NCBI RefSeq assembly: GCF_013385425.1
Contig: NZ_JACAQA010000004.1
Location: forward strand, 62,001-126,000
Length of the DNA stretch: 64,000 bases
Reading direction: 5' to 3'
Source: Pseudomonas gingeri
GTDB lineage: Bacteria > Pseudomonadota > Gammaproteobacteria > Pseudomonadales > Pseudomonadaceae
Shown: piece after piece, positions 25,052-34,219 of the stretch
Layout: every line of letters begins with the position of its first letter
Numbering within the stretch: position 1 is the first letter of the stretch
The notes under the pieces: model-generated
Databases searched by the model: none
What the model was told of the DNA's origin: nothing
The model's input: only the letters and a program-made list of their open reading frames with translations
Program-made: the position numbers and the translations under genes

Positions 25052-25783
25052 ATGAATGCCCTTTCCAGCGACGAACGCCTGCCCCTTTATCAACGTCTGC
25101 GTGACGAACTGGCCCGGCAAATAGCCAATAACCGCTGGCGCCCGGGCGAGGCGATTCCCACCGAAACGGTGCTGGCCGGCGAGTACCAGCTGTCCATCGG
25201 TACCGTGCGCAAGGCCATCGACAAGCTGGTGGAGGAGGGCATTCTCGAACGCCATCAGGGCCGCGGCACCTTTATCCGTCGTCCGCAGTTCCAGTCTTCG
25301 CTGTTCCGCTTTTTCCGCTTCCAGACCTTGGCCGGTGAACGCCAGGTCCCCGAAAGCCGAATCCTCAATATCGATTCCCTGCCCGCGCCCTCCGCCGTCA
25401 GCCAGGCACTGGGGCTGCCGCCCGAGGCCGAGGTTATCCGTATGGTCCGTCTGCGACTGCTGGAAGGCGCGCCGGTGCTGGCCGAGGAAATCTGGCTGCC
25501 CAAGGGGCCGTTCCAGGCGCTGCTGAGCGCCGATCTGGACCAGCAGGGGCCGCTGCTCTATCCGATCTACGAGGAACTGTGCGGCCAGGTCGTCGCCTGT
25601 GCCGAGGAAACCCTTACCGCCGAAGCCGTGGGCGAGGTCCATGCGCGGTTGTTGCAGATCGAGGCCAACAGCCCGGTGGTGGTGATCGAGCGACTGGCCC
25701 GCGACTACGCCGGCCAGCCCCTGGAGTGGCGGCGCTCCCGTGGCCAGGCCAGCCACTTCCGCTACAGCGTCGAGATTCGCTGA
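25052..25783 (+). CDS. GntR-family regulator with UTRA domain (HutC subfamily)
   Basis: A 243-residue regulator. The GntR winged helix spans residues 10-78 (PLYQRLRDELARQIANNRWR, LSIGTVRKAIDKLVEEGILE, RHQGRGTFI), followed by the UTRA ligand domain (about 95-240), which binds small molecules such as sugars, urocanate or aromatic acids. It is transcribed 41 bp ahead of the MFS gene on the same strand and is presumably its local repressor. The ATG at 25052 follows an operator-like site at 25023. Confidence 0.92.
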   Translation: MNALSSDERLPLYQRLRDELARQIANNRWRPGEAIPTETVLAGEYQLSIGTVRKAIDKLVEEGILERHQGRGTFIRRPQFQSSLFRFFRFQTLAGERQVPESRILNIDSLPAPSAVSQALGLPPEAEVIRMVRLRLLEGAPVLAEEIWLPKGPFQALLSADLDQQGPLLYPIYEELCGQVVACAEETLTAEAVGEVHARLLQIEANSPVVVIERLARDYAGQPLEWRRSRGQASHFRYSVEIR

Positions 25784-25824
25784 GCCCTGGTCTGCTCCCC
25801 GTTCACCTATAAGGATAAGAAATC

Positions 25825-27108
25825 ATGTTCAGTTGGTATCGCGATATCACCTCGAGGGAGCGCAAGACATTCTGGGCCTGCTTTGGCGGCTGGTCCCTGG
25901 ACGCACTGGAAGTGCAAATGTTCGGCCTGGCGATTCCCGCGCTGATCGCCGCCTTCGCCCTGAGCAAGGGCGATGCCGGGTTGGTCAGCGGCGTGACCCT
26001 GATCAGTTCGGCCATCGGTGGCTGGCTCGGCGGCACGCTGTCCGACCGCTATGGCCGGGTCCGAACGCTGCAATGGATGATCCTCTGGTTCTCGTTGTTC
26101 ACCTTTCTTTCGGCCTTTGTCACCAGCTTCAATCAGTTGCTGATCGTCAAGGCGCTGCAAGGCTTTGGCATCGGCGGCGAGTGGGCGGCGGGCGCGGTGC
26201 TGATGGCCGAGACCATCCAGGCCCGGTTCCGCGGCAAGGTCATGGGCGCGGTACAGAGCGCCTGGGCGATCGGCTGGGGCGCCGCGGTCGGGGTGTTTAC
26301 GCTGATCTATACCTTCGTGCCCGAGGCCATGGCCTGGCGCGTGATGTTCCTCGTGGGCCTGTTGCCGGCGCTGCTGGTGATTTATGTGCGGCGCAGCGTG
26401 GTCGAACCCGACAGCGCGCAACGCCAGGCCAAGGCCCAGAGCCGTGGTTTGTTGGCTTCGATGGCGGCGATCTTCCGTCCCGAGTTGCTGCGGGTGACGC
26501 TGCTCGGCGGCATCCTCGGTCTGGGGGCGCACGGTGGTTATCACGCGGTGATGACCTGGCTGCCGACCTTCCTCAAGACCGAACGCAACCTTTCGGTGTT
26601 GAGTTCTGGCGGCTACCTGGCGGTGATCATCGTGGCGTTCTGGTTCGGCTGTGTGGTCAGCGGTCTGTTGCTGGACCGTATCGGCCGGCGCAAGAACATC
26701 ATCCTCTTCGCCTTCTGTTGCGTGATCACGGTGCAGTGCTATCTGTTCCTGCCGTTGAGCAATACCCAGATGCTGTTCCTCGGCTTCCCCCTGGGCTTTT
26801 TCGCCGCCGGGATCCCGGCCAGCCTGGGATCGTTCTTCAATGAGCTGTATCCGGCGGATGTGCGCGGTGCGGGGGTGGGTTTTTGCTACAACTTCGGTCG
26901 TGTGCTGTCGGCGGTGTTTCCGTTCATGGTCGGGCATATGAGCGAGTCGATGTCCCTGGGCTCGGCCATCGGCATCGATGCGGGGATCGCCTACGGTGTG
27001 GCGGTGCTGGCCGCGTTGGCGTTGCCGGAAACCAAGGGCCGCAATTTGCAGGAGACTGTGCCGGAAGTCGCGTCGGCCAAGGGCGCAGATGCCCGCCAAT
27101 TATCCTGA
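25825..27108 (+). CDS. MFS transporter, aromatic-acid/NiaP-like symporter
   Basis: A 427-residue major facilitator with 12 membrane segments. The opening WACFGGWSLDALEVQMFGLA has the TM1 aspartate typical of the aromatic acid:H+ symporter and sialate families. GGTLSDRYGRVRTL is the TM2-3 signature, and GFGIGGEWAAGAVLMAE the TM4-5 motif of these families. It should import an organic acid. It follows gntR closely (41 bp), and the amidohydrolase downstream could act on the substrate, which would be a small catabolic module. Confidence 0.9.
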   Translation: MFSWYRDITSRERKTFWACFGGWSLDALEVQMFGLAIPALIAAFALSKGDAGLVSGVTLISSAIGGWLGGTLSDRYGRVRTLQWMILWFSLFTFLSAFVTSFNQLLIVKALQGFGIGGEWAAGAVLMAETIQARFRGKVMGAVQSAWAIGWGAAVGVFTLIYTFVPEAMAWRVMFLVGLLPALLVIYVRRSVVEPDSAQRQAKAQSRGLLASMAAIFRPELLRVTLLGGILGLGAHGGYHAVMTWLPTFLKTERNLSVLSSGGYLAVIIVAFWFGCVVSGLLLDRIGRRKNIILFAFCCVITVQCYLFLPLSNTQMLFLGFPLGFFAAGIPASLGSFFNELYPADVRGAGVGFCYNFGRVLSAVFPFMVGHMSESMSLGSAIGIDAGIAYGVAVLAALALPETKGRNLQETVPEVASAKGADARQLS

Positions 27109-27122
27109 GAGCGCCACGTAAC

Positions 27123-27192
27123 TTGTAGGAGCAGGGCTTGCCCGCGAAGGCGTCCTGACAGGCAACGCCAGGCTCAAGGGCCTCATCGCCAC
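27123..27192. repeat. REP element
   Basis: TTGTAGGAGCAGGGCTTGCC at the left, then GCGAAGGCGTC; the right arm is eroded (CTCATCGCCACAAG). Confidence 0.75.
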
Positions 27193-27257
27193 AAGACCTG
27201 CGTTCAGACGTGATTCAACTTTATATCGCGCCGCCCTGTGCGGTGCTTCAGCCATAG

Positions 27258-28106
27258 ATGAGTTCCATGCCCGAGACTTGCCCACTGCCGATTCGCGGCA
27301 TCGATGCCCATGCCCATGTTTTCCAGCGCGGCCTGGGGCTTGCCAGCAGGCGTCGTTATACGCCGGGCTACGACGCTACGCTGGAGACTTACCTGCAACA
27401 CTTGCAGAACAACTGCTTGAGCCATGGCGTGTTGGTGCAGCCGAGCTTTCTCGGCACCGATAACAGCTATCTGTTGGCGGCCTTGCAACAGGCGCCCGAA
27501 CAGCTGCGCGGGGTGGTGGTGGTCGAACGCGATATTGGTTTCAGCGAGCTGTCACGGATGGCCGAGCTCGGCGTCAAGGGGGTGCGTTTGAATCTGATGG
27601 GGCAGCCGCTACCGGACTTTGCCGAAGCGCCGTGGCAGGTGTTTTTCGGCCATTTGCGCCGCCTCGACTGGCATGTCGAAGTGCACCGTCAACTGGAGGA
27701 TCTGCCGGCATTGATCGAGCCGCTGCTGGCGTTGGGGTGCAAGGTGGTGGTCGATCATTTCGGCCGGCCCGATGCACGGCTTGGGGCCGGGCAACCGGCT
27801 TTTGCCCGTCTGCTTGAACTGGGTGAAAGCCAGCGCTTGTGGATCAAGGTTTCGGGTATTTACCGGCTGGGCGGGACGCCGATGGAAAACCTGCATTTCG
27901 CCGAGAAGGCCTTGTCGTTGATGCTGCAAACCCTGGGGCCGGACCGTTTGCTGTGGGGCAGCGATTGGCCGCATACGCAGCATGAGCGGGAAGTGGGTTT
28001 CAGCTCGGAGCTTGATCGTCTGCGTCGTCTGGCCTGCGCCGCGCCGTTACGTCAGCATCTGCTGTGCAATACGGCGGCGGAGTTGTTCGGCTTCGTGAAG
28101 GACTGA
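27258..28106 (+). CDS. amidohydrolase-family lactonase-like protein
   Basis: A 282-residue TIM-barrel amidohydrolase of the COG3618 type, which includes 2-pyrone-4,6-dicarboxylate and sugar-acid lactonases. The N-terminal metal motif is GIDAHAHVFQRGL; VEVHRQL, VVDHFGRPD and LLWGSDWPHTQHE supply the other conserved residues. It is on the same strand as the gntR-MFS pair but separated by 149 bp holding a REP, so linkage is by function only. ATG 27258 is used; a second in-frame ATG at 27267 is possible. Confidence 0.85.
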   Translation: MSSMPETCPLPIRGIDAHAHVFQRGLGLASRRRYTPGYDATLETYLQHLQNNCLSHGVLVQPSFLGTDNSYLLAALQQAPEQLRGVVVVERDIGFSELSRMAELGVKGVRLNLMGQPLPDFAEAPWQVFFGHLRRLDWHVEVHRQLEDLPALIEPLLALGCKVVVDHFGRPDARLGAGQPAFARLLELGESQRLWIKVSGIYRLGGTPMENLHFAEKALSLMLQTLGPDRLLWGSDWPHTQHEREVGFSSELDRLRRLACAAPLRQHLLCNTAAELFGFVKD

Positions 28107-28137
28107 ACACGACGATATCTTTGCGTTGGCACCCGAT

Positions 28138-28229
28138 CTGTAGGATCCGGCTTGCTGGCGATAGCGATTTTCCAGGCGACGACGATGTCGCCCATCAGAT
28201 CGCATCGCCAGCAAGCCGGCTCCTACAGG
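28138..28229. repeat. REP pair
   Basis: CTGTAGGATCCGGCTTGCTG and GCATCGCCAGCAAGCCGGCT, followed by CCTACAGG, inverted around GATTTTCCAGGCGACG; the left core has lost one base of AGGAGCC. Confidence 0.85.
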
Positions 28230-28240
28230 TGATGTGACGG

Positions 28241-29320
28241 TCAGCGACGAGTCAGCAACACCCCGGATTCCATATGATGGGTCCAGGGGAATTGATCGAA
28301 CAGCGCGCAGCGTTCGATGCGGTGGGTATCGTGCAGCTGCGCGATATTCGCCGCCAGGGTTTCCGGGTTGCAGGAGATGTACAGGATATTGTCGAAGCGC
28401 CGGGTCAGCTCGCAGGTGTCCGGGTCCATGCCGGCACGCGGTGGGTCGACGAACACGCTGCCGAACTCATAGCTTTTCAGGTCGATGCCGTGCAGGCGAC
28501 GGAACGGGCGAACCTCGTTCAGTGCTTCGGTCAACTCCTCGGCGGACAGGCGCACCAGGGTGACGCTGTCCACGCCGTTTTCGTCGAGGTTGCTCAAGGC
28601 CGCATTCACCGAGGTCTTGCTGATCTCGGTGGCCAGTACCTTGCGCACCCGGGTCGCCAGCGGCAGGGTGAAGTTGCCGTTGCCGCAATACAACTCCAGC
28701 AGATCGTCGGAACGCTCGCCCAGGGCTTCATAGGCCCAGTTGAGCATCTTCTGGTTCACCATGCCGTTGGGCTGGGTAAAGGCACCCTCCGGTTGCCGGT
28801 AGCTGAAGGTGCGCCCGGCAATCTCGAATTTCTCCACCACGTAGTCGTGGCCGATCACCACGCGCTTGCCCTTGGAACGGCCGATGATGCTGACCCCAAG
28901 GTCGGCGGCCAGCTGCTCGGCGGCGGTCTGCCAGTGCTCGTCCAGCGGACGGTGATAGCACAGGGTGATCATCGCATCGCCCGCCAGGGTGGTCAGGAAC
29001 TCCACCTGGAACAGCTTGTGGCTCAGGGGCGCGCTGGCTTGCCAGGCGGCCTTGAGCTTGGGCATCAGTTCATTGATGCGCAGGCTGGCGATGGGGAATT
29101 CCTCGATCAGGATCGGCGTGCGCTTGTCGTCCTGGGAAAACATCGCGTAGTGGCGTTCGCCCGCTTCGCGCCAGAGGCGGAACTCCGCCCGCAGGCGGAA
29201 GTGCTGCAAGGGCGAGTCGAACACCCGCGGCTCGGGGGCGTCGAACGGCGCCAGCAGGTCGCGCAAGCGCGCGACCTTGTCTTCGAGCTGAGCGGTGTAG
29301 GTGTTGGAGTCAAAAGTCAT
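28241..29320 (-). CDS. trmA: tRNA (uridine(54)-C5)-methyltransferase
   Basis: A 359-residue SAM-dependent methyltransferase that makes ribothymidine-54 in the T loop of tRNAs (TrmA also acts on tmRNA). The SAM site is [25 protein letters not shown] is the DPPR motif, and [12 protein letters not shown] contains the catalytic cysteine and adjacent residues; the glutamate base lies near the end. There is no TRAM domain or Fe-S cluster, as expected for TrmA. Its start overlaps the permease stop by 4 bp (ATGA). Confidence 0.95.
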   Translation of the reverse strand: MTFDSNTYTAQLEDKVARLRDLLAPFDAPEPRVFDSPLQHFRLRAEFRLWREAGERHYAMFSQDDKRTPILIEEFPIASLRINELMPKLKAAWQASAPLSHKLFQVEFLTTLAGDAMITLCYHRPLDEHWQTAAEQLAADLGVSIIGRSKGKRVVIGHDYVVEKFEIAGRTFSYRQPEGAFTQPNGMVNQKMLNWAYEALGERSDDLLELYCGNGNFTLPLATRVRKVLATEISKTSVNAALSNLDENGVDSVTLVRLSAEELTEALNEVRPFRRLHGIDLKSYEFGSVFVDPPRAGMDPDTCELTRRFDNILYISCNPETLAANIAQLHDTHRIERCALFDQFPWTHHMESGVLLTRR

Positions 29321-30612
29321 GCGTTGAACCAGCCCAGCTTGATCACGAACAGTATCGACAGAATCACCAGCGCCGGGTTCAGTTCGCGGGCGCGACCGGA
29401 CAGCAGCTTGATCGCGGTCCAGGCAATAAAGCCGAACGCGATGCCATTGGCGATGGAATAGGTGAACGGCATGGCCAGGGCGGTGACCACCACGGGGGCG
29501 GCTTCGGTGATGTCTTCCCAGTTGATTTCCGCCAGGCCCGAAGCCATCAGCACGGCGACGAACAGCAGCGCCGGTGCGGTGGCGAACGCCGGGACGCTGC
29601 CGGCCAGCGGGGCGAAGAACAACGCCAGGAGGAACAGCACGGCTACCACCACGGCGGTCAGGCCGGTACGGCCGCCGGCACTGACGCCCGCCGCCGATTC
29701 AATGTAGCTGGTGGTGGTCGAGGTACCCAGCAGCGAGCCGGCCATGGCGGCGGTGCTGTCGGCGATCAGCGCGCGACCCATTTTCGGCATGTGGCCGTCC
29801 TTGCCCATCAGCCCGGCGCGCTTGGCGACGCCGATCAGGGTCCCGGAGTTGTCGAACAGGTCGACGAACAGGAAGGCGAAGATCACGCTGACCAGGCCGA
29901 TGTCCAGGGCGCCCTTGATGTCCAGCTGCAGGAAGGTCGGGGCCAGCGATGGCGGTGCCGAGACGATCCCGCCGAACGGGCTGAAGCCCATCAGGATCGA
30001 GACGATGGTCACGCCGAGGATGCCGATCAGCACCGCGCCACGGACTTTCAGGGCATCCAGGGCGACGATGGCGGCGAAGCCCAGGGTCGCGAGGATCGGT
30101 GCCGGCTGCTTGAGGTCACCTAGGCCGACCATGGTCGCCGGGTTGCTCACCACGATGCCGGCGTTGTGCAGGGCGATCAGCGCCAGGAACAGGCCGATAC
30201 CGGCGGCAATCGCCGAACGCAGCGGCAGCGGGATGCTGTTGATGATCCATTCGCGGATGCGGAAGATCGACAGCACGAAGAAGCACACCGCCGAGATGAA
30301 CACCGCCCCCAGCGCGACTTGCCAGGTATGGCCCATGTGCAGGACCACGGTGTAGGTGAAGAAGGCGTTCAGGCCCATGCCCGGTGCGAGGGCGATCGGG
30401 TAGTTGGCGATCAGGCCCATGACCGTCGAGCCGAAGGCCGCGGCCAGGCAGGTGGCGACAAACACCGCGCCCTTGTCCATGCCCGTTTCGCCGAGGATGC
30501 TCGGGTTGACGAACAGAATGTAGGCCATGGCCAGGAAGGTGGTGACGCCCGCGAGTATCTCGGTGCGTACATTGGTGTTGTGTGCCTTGAGTTGAAACAG
30601 CCTTTCCAGCAT
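29317..30612 (-). CDS. NCS2-family purine permease, AzgA-like
   Basis: A 431-residue permease of the nucleobase:cation symporter-2 family, azaguanine/adenine/guanine branch. Typical segments: [22 protein letters not shown], a [10 protein letters not shown] motif and [18 protein letters not shown]. It is a polytopic inner-membrane protein importing adenine, guanine or hypoxanthine. ATG 30612 is used because family members begin at MLERLFQ. It precedes trmA and overlaps it by 4 bp. Confidence 0.92.
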   Translation of the reverse strand: MLERLFQLKAHNTNVRTEILAGVTTFLAMAYILFVNPSILGETGMDKGAVFVATCLAAAFGSTVMGLIANYPIALAPGMGLNAFFTYTVVLHMGHTWQVALGAVFISAVCFFVLSIFRIREWIINSIPLPLRSAIAAGIGLFLALIALHNAGIVVSNPATMVGLGDLKQPAPILATLGFAAIVALDALKVRGAVLIGILGVTIVSILMGFSPFGGIVSAPPSLAPTFLQLDIKGALDIGLVSVIFAFLFVDLFDNSGTLIGVAKRAGLMGKDGHMPKMGRALIADSTAAMAGSLLGTSTTTSYIESAAGVSAGGRTGLTAVVVAVLFLLALFFAPLAGSVPAFATAPALLFVAVLMASGLAEINWEDITEAAPVVVTALAMPFTYSIANGIAFGFIAWTAIKLLSGRARELNPALVILSILFVIKLGWFNA

Positions 30613-30861
30613 CTCTGCTCCCCCGTGGCGCACTCGGCGCCGTGAATGAATCGATCCCCAAACAGCCAAGCACAGACTCTAGCGGCCTGATGAGCTTCTG
30701 TCTGTGGAAAAAAGCCGCGCATCATACCAGTGGTTTGTGCCGGTTGGCTGCGCGTTGCAAGCAAGATGCCAGGACATGGGCAAAAAATTTGTCCTGGTGC
30801 GGGGCATCGGTGTCGTCGCCGAGTCCATCAGGCATACTGCTGGCTCCTTTCGGAGGGATTT

Positions 30862-31314
30862 ATGAGCAGTCGAGTGAAGAGTCTGGTCCTGGGTATGGGC
30901 CTGGTGATGGCCAGTACAGTGCTGACGGCGTCTGCCGCGCCGGCCCAGGCGCTGATCGGCGTCGGCCTCTATACGGTGGTGTCCAAGGGCTGTGTCGAGG
31001 ACGTATCCGACGGTCGCACGCAAACCCAATGCGCCCATCGCGGGCCGATCACCGTGACAGTGGTGGAGTCGGGTTATGGGCACGGCCTGCTGGCCTTTCT
31101 CAACGGTGTCCCCCTGACATACGCCACGCGCAGTTCACTCTGTGAATTCCAACGGCCATTCGCACCTTGTACCAGTGGCAAGGTGGTGGGTTACAAATTC
31201 ACCTATGTGTTTGAGCTGGACAGCCAGCAGGTCGGCACTTTCGTCGTCGCCGATCGTTCGCTGACGGCGCCGGTGCGGACCCTGGGGGCGGAAATTCAAA
31301 TCGCCGCCTACTAA
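30862..31314 (+). CDS. YolA-like secreted protein (DUF4879)
   Basis: A 150-residue exported protein: signal peptide MSSRVKSLVLGMGLVMASTV with cleavage near APAQA. The mature domain has four cysteines (two disulfides possible) and segments such as VESGYGHGLLAFLNGVPL and CTSGKVVGYKFTYVFEL that resemble the DUF4879/YolA family of secreted proteins. This assignment rests on pattern memory only. GGAGGG eight bases before ATG 30862 fixes the start. Function unknown. Its stop overlaps the stop of the converging MFS gene. Confidence 0.75.
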   Translation: MSSRVKSLVLGMGLVMASTVLTASAAPAQALIGVGLYTVVSKGCVEDVSDGRTQTQCAHRGPITVTVVESGYGHGLLAFLNGVPLTYATRSSLCEFQRPFAPCTSGKVVGYKFTYVFELDSQQVGTFVVADRSLTAPVRTLGAEIQIAAY

Positions 31315-32573
31315 GCGACTTTCGCAGGCTCGGCCGCTTGTGCCGGTTGACCCGGGGCTTCGTGCATACGGTCGCGTCGGGCCAGGGTCGGAAACAGTTT
31401 CATCCAGCTCCCGGTGATCACCAGGGTGCCGATGCCGCCCATCACCACGGCGGGCACGGTGCCGAACCAGTTGGCCGTCAATCCTGACTCGAATTCGCCG
31501 AGCTGGTTGGAGGCGCCGATAAACAACCCGTTCACGGCGCTGACCCGGCCGCGCATCTCGTCCGGGGTTTCCAGCTGCACGAAGGACGCACGGATCACCA
31601 TGCTGATCATGTCCGCCGCGCCCAGCACCACCAGCACCGCCAGGGAGAACCAGAACGAGGTCGACAGGCCGAAGGCGATGGTTGCCACGCCGAACACGCC
31701 GACGGCGGTGAACATGATCCGCCCGACCTTGCGCTCCACCGGGAAGCGCGCCAGCCACAGCGACATCAGCAGGGCGCCCACCGCCGGGGCCGAGCGCAAC
31801 AGGCCCAGGCCCCAGGCGCCGGTCAGCAGGATGTCCTTGGCGAATACCGGCAGCAGGGCCGTGGCACCGCCCAGCAGCACGGCGAACAGGTCCAGGGAAA
31901 TCGCCCCGAGAATGTCCGGGCGACTGCGGATAAACCGAATCCCCGCCAACAGCGAATGCAGGGTGGCCTTGCCCTTGTTCAGGGCGGTCTGCCGCGCCGG
32001 CAGGTTGAGCATCAGCAGGCAGGCGATCGCATACAGGGCCACGGTGGGCCCATAGACCCAGACACTGCCCAGGGCATAGAGCAAACCACCGAGGGCCGGG
32101 GCGACGATGGTCGCCAGTTGCTGGGCCGACTGCGCGGCGGCCACGGCGCGCGGGAACAGCGCCGCCGGGACGATGGACGGCAACAGCGCCTGGGTGGTGG
32201 GCATTTCGAAAGAGCGCGCCGCCCCCAGCAGGAACGCCAGGATAAAGATCATTTCCCGGGTCACGTGGTGGGTCGCGCTGCCGACGGCCAGGCTCAGGGC
32301 GATCAGCGCCTGCAACGACTGGCACAGCGCCGAGACGTAGCGCCGGTCGTAGCGGTCGGCGACATGGCCGGTGTGCAGCATGAACAGCAGCCGCGGGGCA
32401 AACTGCACCAGACCCGCCAGGCCCAGGTCCAAGACATTGCCGGTCAGTTGGTAGAGGTTCCAGCCGATGGCCACGGTGAGCATCTGGAAGCCGCTGGCGG
32501 TAAAGATCCGTGCCAGCCAGAAAGCCAGGAACGGACGGTGGTGGCGCAACAGCAACGGCGTGGTGTCGGGCAT
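31311..32573 (-). CDS. MFS transporter, MFS_3/EntS-like exporter
   Basis: A 420-residue 12-segment major facilitator of the MFS_3 (transmembrane secretion effector) type, related to the enterobactin exporter EntS. Landmarks: FWLARIFTASGFQMLTVAIG in TM1 and HVADRYDRRYV after TM2. It likely exports a siderophore, antibiotic or metabolite; no biosynthesis genes are nearby. It converges with the YolA-like gene, their stops overlapping by 4 bp. Confidence 0.85.
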   Translation of the reverse strand: MPDTTPLLLRHHRPFLAFWLARIFTASGFQMLTVAIGWNLYQLTGNVLDLGLAGLVQFAPRLLFMLHTGHVADRYDRRYVSALCQSLQALIALSLAVGSATHHVTREMIFILAFLLGAARSFEMPTTQALLPSIVPAALFPRAVAAAQSAQQLATIVAPALGGLLYALGSVWVYGPTVALYAIACLLMLNLPARQTALNKGKATLHSLLAGIRFIRSRPDILGAISLDLFAVLLGGATALLPVFAKDILLTGAWGLGLLRSAPAVGALLMSLWLARFPVERKVGRIMFTAVGVFGVATIAFGLSTSFWFSLAVLVVLGAADMISMVIRASFVQLETPDEMRGRVSAVNGLFIGASNQLGEFESGLTANWFGTVPAVVMGGIGTLVITGSWMKLFPTLARRDRMHEAPGQPAQAAEPAKVA

Positions 32574-32748
32574 CGGGGGCTCGGTCGGGCATGGGAAAAG
32601 CAGAGGTTATCATTTGGGTGTAACAAGAAGTTGCCAGATTGCACGGGTTTTTTGCGGATCAGAAGGGCATCTGAGCTGAGACAACCTGTCACGCGGCAAA
32701 AGACCACGCAGGCAGCTCGTCGGAATGGGACTACTCTTTCAACGTTGA

Positions 32749-32762
32749 TTGATCCGGATCAA
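32749..32762. promoter_or_regulatory. Anr/Fnr box upstream of cioA
   Basis: TTGATCCGGATCAA is a perfect Anr/Fnr site, 20 bp before the cioA start codon. A third TTGAT half-site sits at 32745-32749. So close to the start it would more naturally repress than activate. Confidence 0.85.
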
Positions 32763-32782
32763 TACCTGACAGAGGAAGCATT

Positions 32783-34216
32783 ATGTTCGGTTTGGAGGCG
32801 CTCGATCTCGCCCGAATCCAATTCGCGTTTACCATCTCCTTCCATATCCTGTTCCCGGCGATCACCATCGGCCTGGCGAGTTACCTGGCGGTACTCGAAG
32901 GCTTGTGGCTGAAGACGCACAACGATACCTACCGCGATCTGTACCATTTCTGGTCGAAGATCTTTGCCGTCAACTTCGGCATGGGCGTGGTCTCCGGGTT
33001 GGTCATGGCCTATCAGTTCGGGACCAACTGGAGTCGCTTCTCCGACTTCGCCGGTGCGGTCACCGGGCCGTTGCTGACCTATGAAGTGCTCACGGCGTTC
33101 TTCCTCGAAGCCGGTTTCCTCGGCGTGATGCTGTTCGGTTGGAACCGCGTCGGACGGGGCCTGCATTTCTTCTCCACGGTGATGGTGGCCATCGGGACGC
33201 TGGTCTCGACCTTCTGGATTCTCTCGTCCAACAGCTGGATGCAGACGCCCCAGGGCTACGAAATCATCGACGGCCGGGTGATCCCGGTGGACTGGTTTGC
33301 GGTGGTGTTCAACCCGTCCTTCCCTTATCGGTTGATGCACATGGCCACGGCGGCCTTTGTCGCGACAGCGTTTTTCGTCGGCTCGTCGGCGGCCTGGCAC
33401 CTGTTGCGCGGGCGCGATAATCCGGCGATCCGCACCATGCTCTCGATGGCCATGTGGATGGCGCTGATCGTCGCGCCGATCCAGGCGGTGATCGGTGACT
33501 TCCACGGTCTCAACACCCTCAAGCACCAGCCGGCGAAGATTGCCGCCATCGAAGGCCACTGGGAAAACGTCGGCAACGAGCCGACCCCGCTGATCCTCTT
33601 TGGCCTGCCGGACATGAAGGCCGAGAAGACCCGTTTCGCCGTGGAGATTCCCTACCTGGGCAGCCTGATCCTGACCCACAGCCTGGACAAACAGGTGCCG
33701 GCCCTCAAGGAGTTCCCGCCGGAGGACCGGCCGAATTCGACCATTGTGTTCTGGTCGTTCCGGGTCATGGTCGGCCTGGGTTTCCTGATGATCTTCACCG
33801 GGCTCTGGAGCCTGTGGCTGCGCAAGCGTGATCACCTCTACAGCAACCGTACCTTCCTGTACCTGGCGCTGTGGATGGGCCCTTCGGGCCTGATCGCGAT
33901 CCTGGCCGGCTGGTTCACCACGGAGATCGGTCGTCAGCCCTGGGTGGTCTACGGCCTGATGCGCACGGCGGATGCTTCGTCCGGGCACACCTTGGTGCAA
34001 ATGAGCATCACCCTGGCGCTGTTCGTCGTGGTCTATTTCTCGCTGTTCGGTGCCGGCCTGGGCTACATGATGCGCCTGGTGCGCAAAGGGCCGAAAACCA
34101 ACGAAGGGGCCGAGTCGAGCCACGGTGGTCCCGGCCAGCAACGTACGCCGGCCCGTCCGCTCTCCGCCGCCGATGATGGCGCCGAAGATGCTCACCACCT
34201 GAACAAGGGGAACTGA
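32783..34216 (+). CDS. cioA: cyanide-insensitive quinol oxidase subunit I
   Basis: A 477-residue cytochrome bd-type oxidase subunit I. The axial heme ligand regions are present: H21 in FAFTISFHILFP, and His in YRLMHMATAAF near residue 185. The Q loop is the short type that defines CioA rather than E. coli CydA. It oxidises ubiquinol and reduces O2 without proton pumping and tolerates cyanide. It is followed 3 bp later by cioB. The Asp/His-rich tail (residues about 440-477) is poorly conserved. Confidence 0.95.
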   Translation: MFGLEALDLARIQFAFTISFHILFPAITIGLASYLAVLEGLWLKTHNDTYRDLYHFWSKIFAVNFGMGVVSGLVMAYQFGTNWSRFSDFAGAVTGPLLTYEVLTAFFLEAGFLGVMLFGWNRVGRGLHFFSTVMVAIGTLVSTFWILSSNSWMQTPQGYEIIDGRVIPVDWFAVVFNPSFPYRLMHMATAAFVATAFFVGSSAAWHLLRGRDNPAIRTMLSMAMWMALIVAPIQAVIGDFHGLNTLKHQPAKIAAIEGHWENVGNEPTPLILFGLPDMKAEKTRFAVEIPYLGSLILTHSLDKQVPALKEFPPEDRPNSTIVFWSFRVMVGLGFLMIFTGLWSLWLRKRDHLYSNRTFLYLALWMGPSGLIAILAGWFTTEIGRQPWVVYGLMRTADASSGHTLVQMSITLALFVVVYFSLFGAGLGYMMRLVRKGPKTNEGAESSHGGPGQQRTPARPLSAADDGAEDAHHLNKGN

Positions 34217-34219
34217 GTC

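Noticed and set aside
30613..30861. purine riboswitch ahead of the NCS2 permease
   Set aside because: The conserved three-way junction core sequences were not found on the minus strand.
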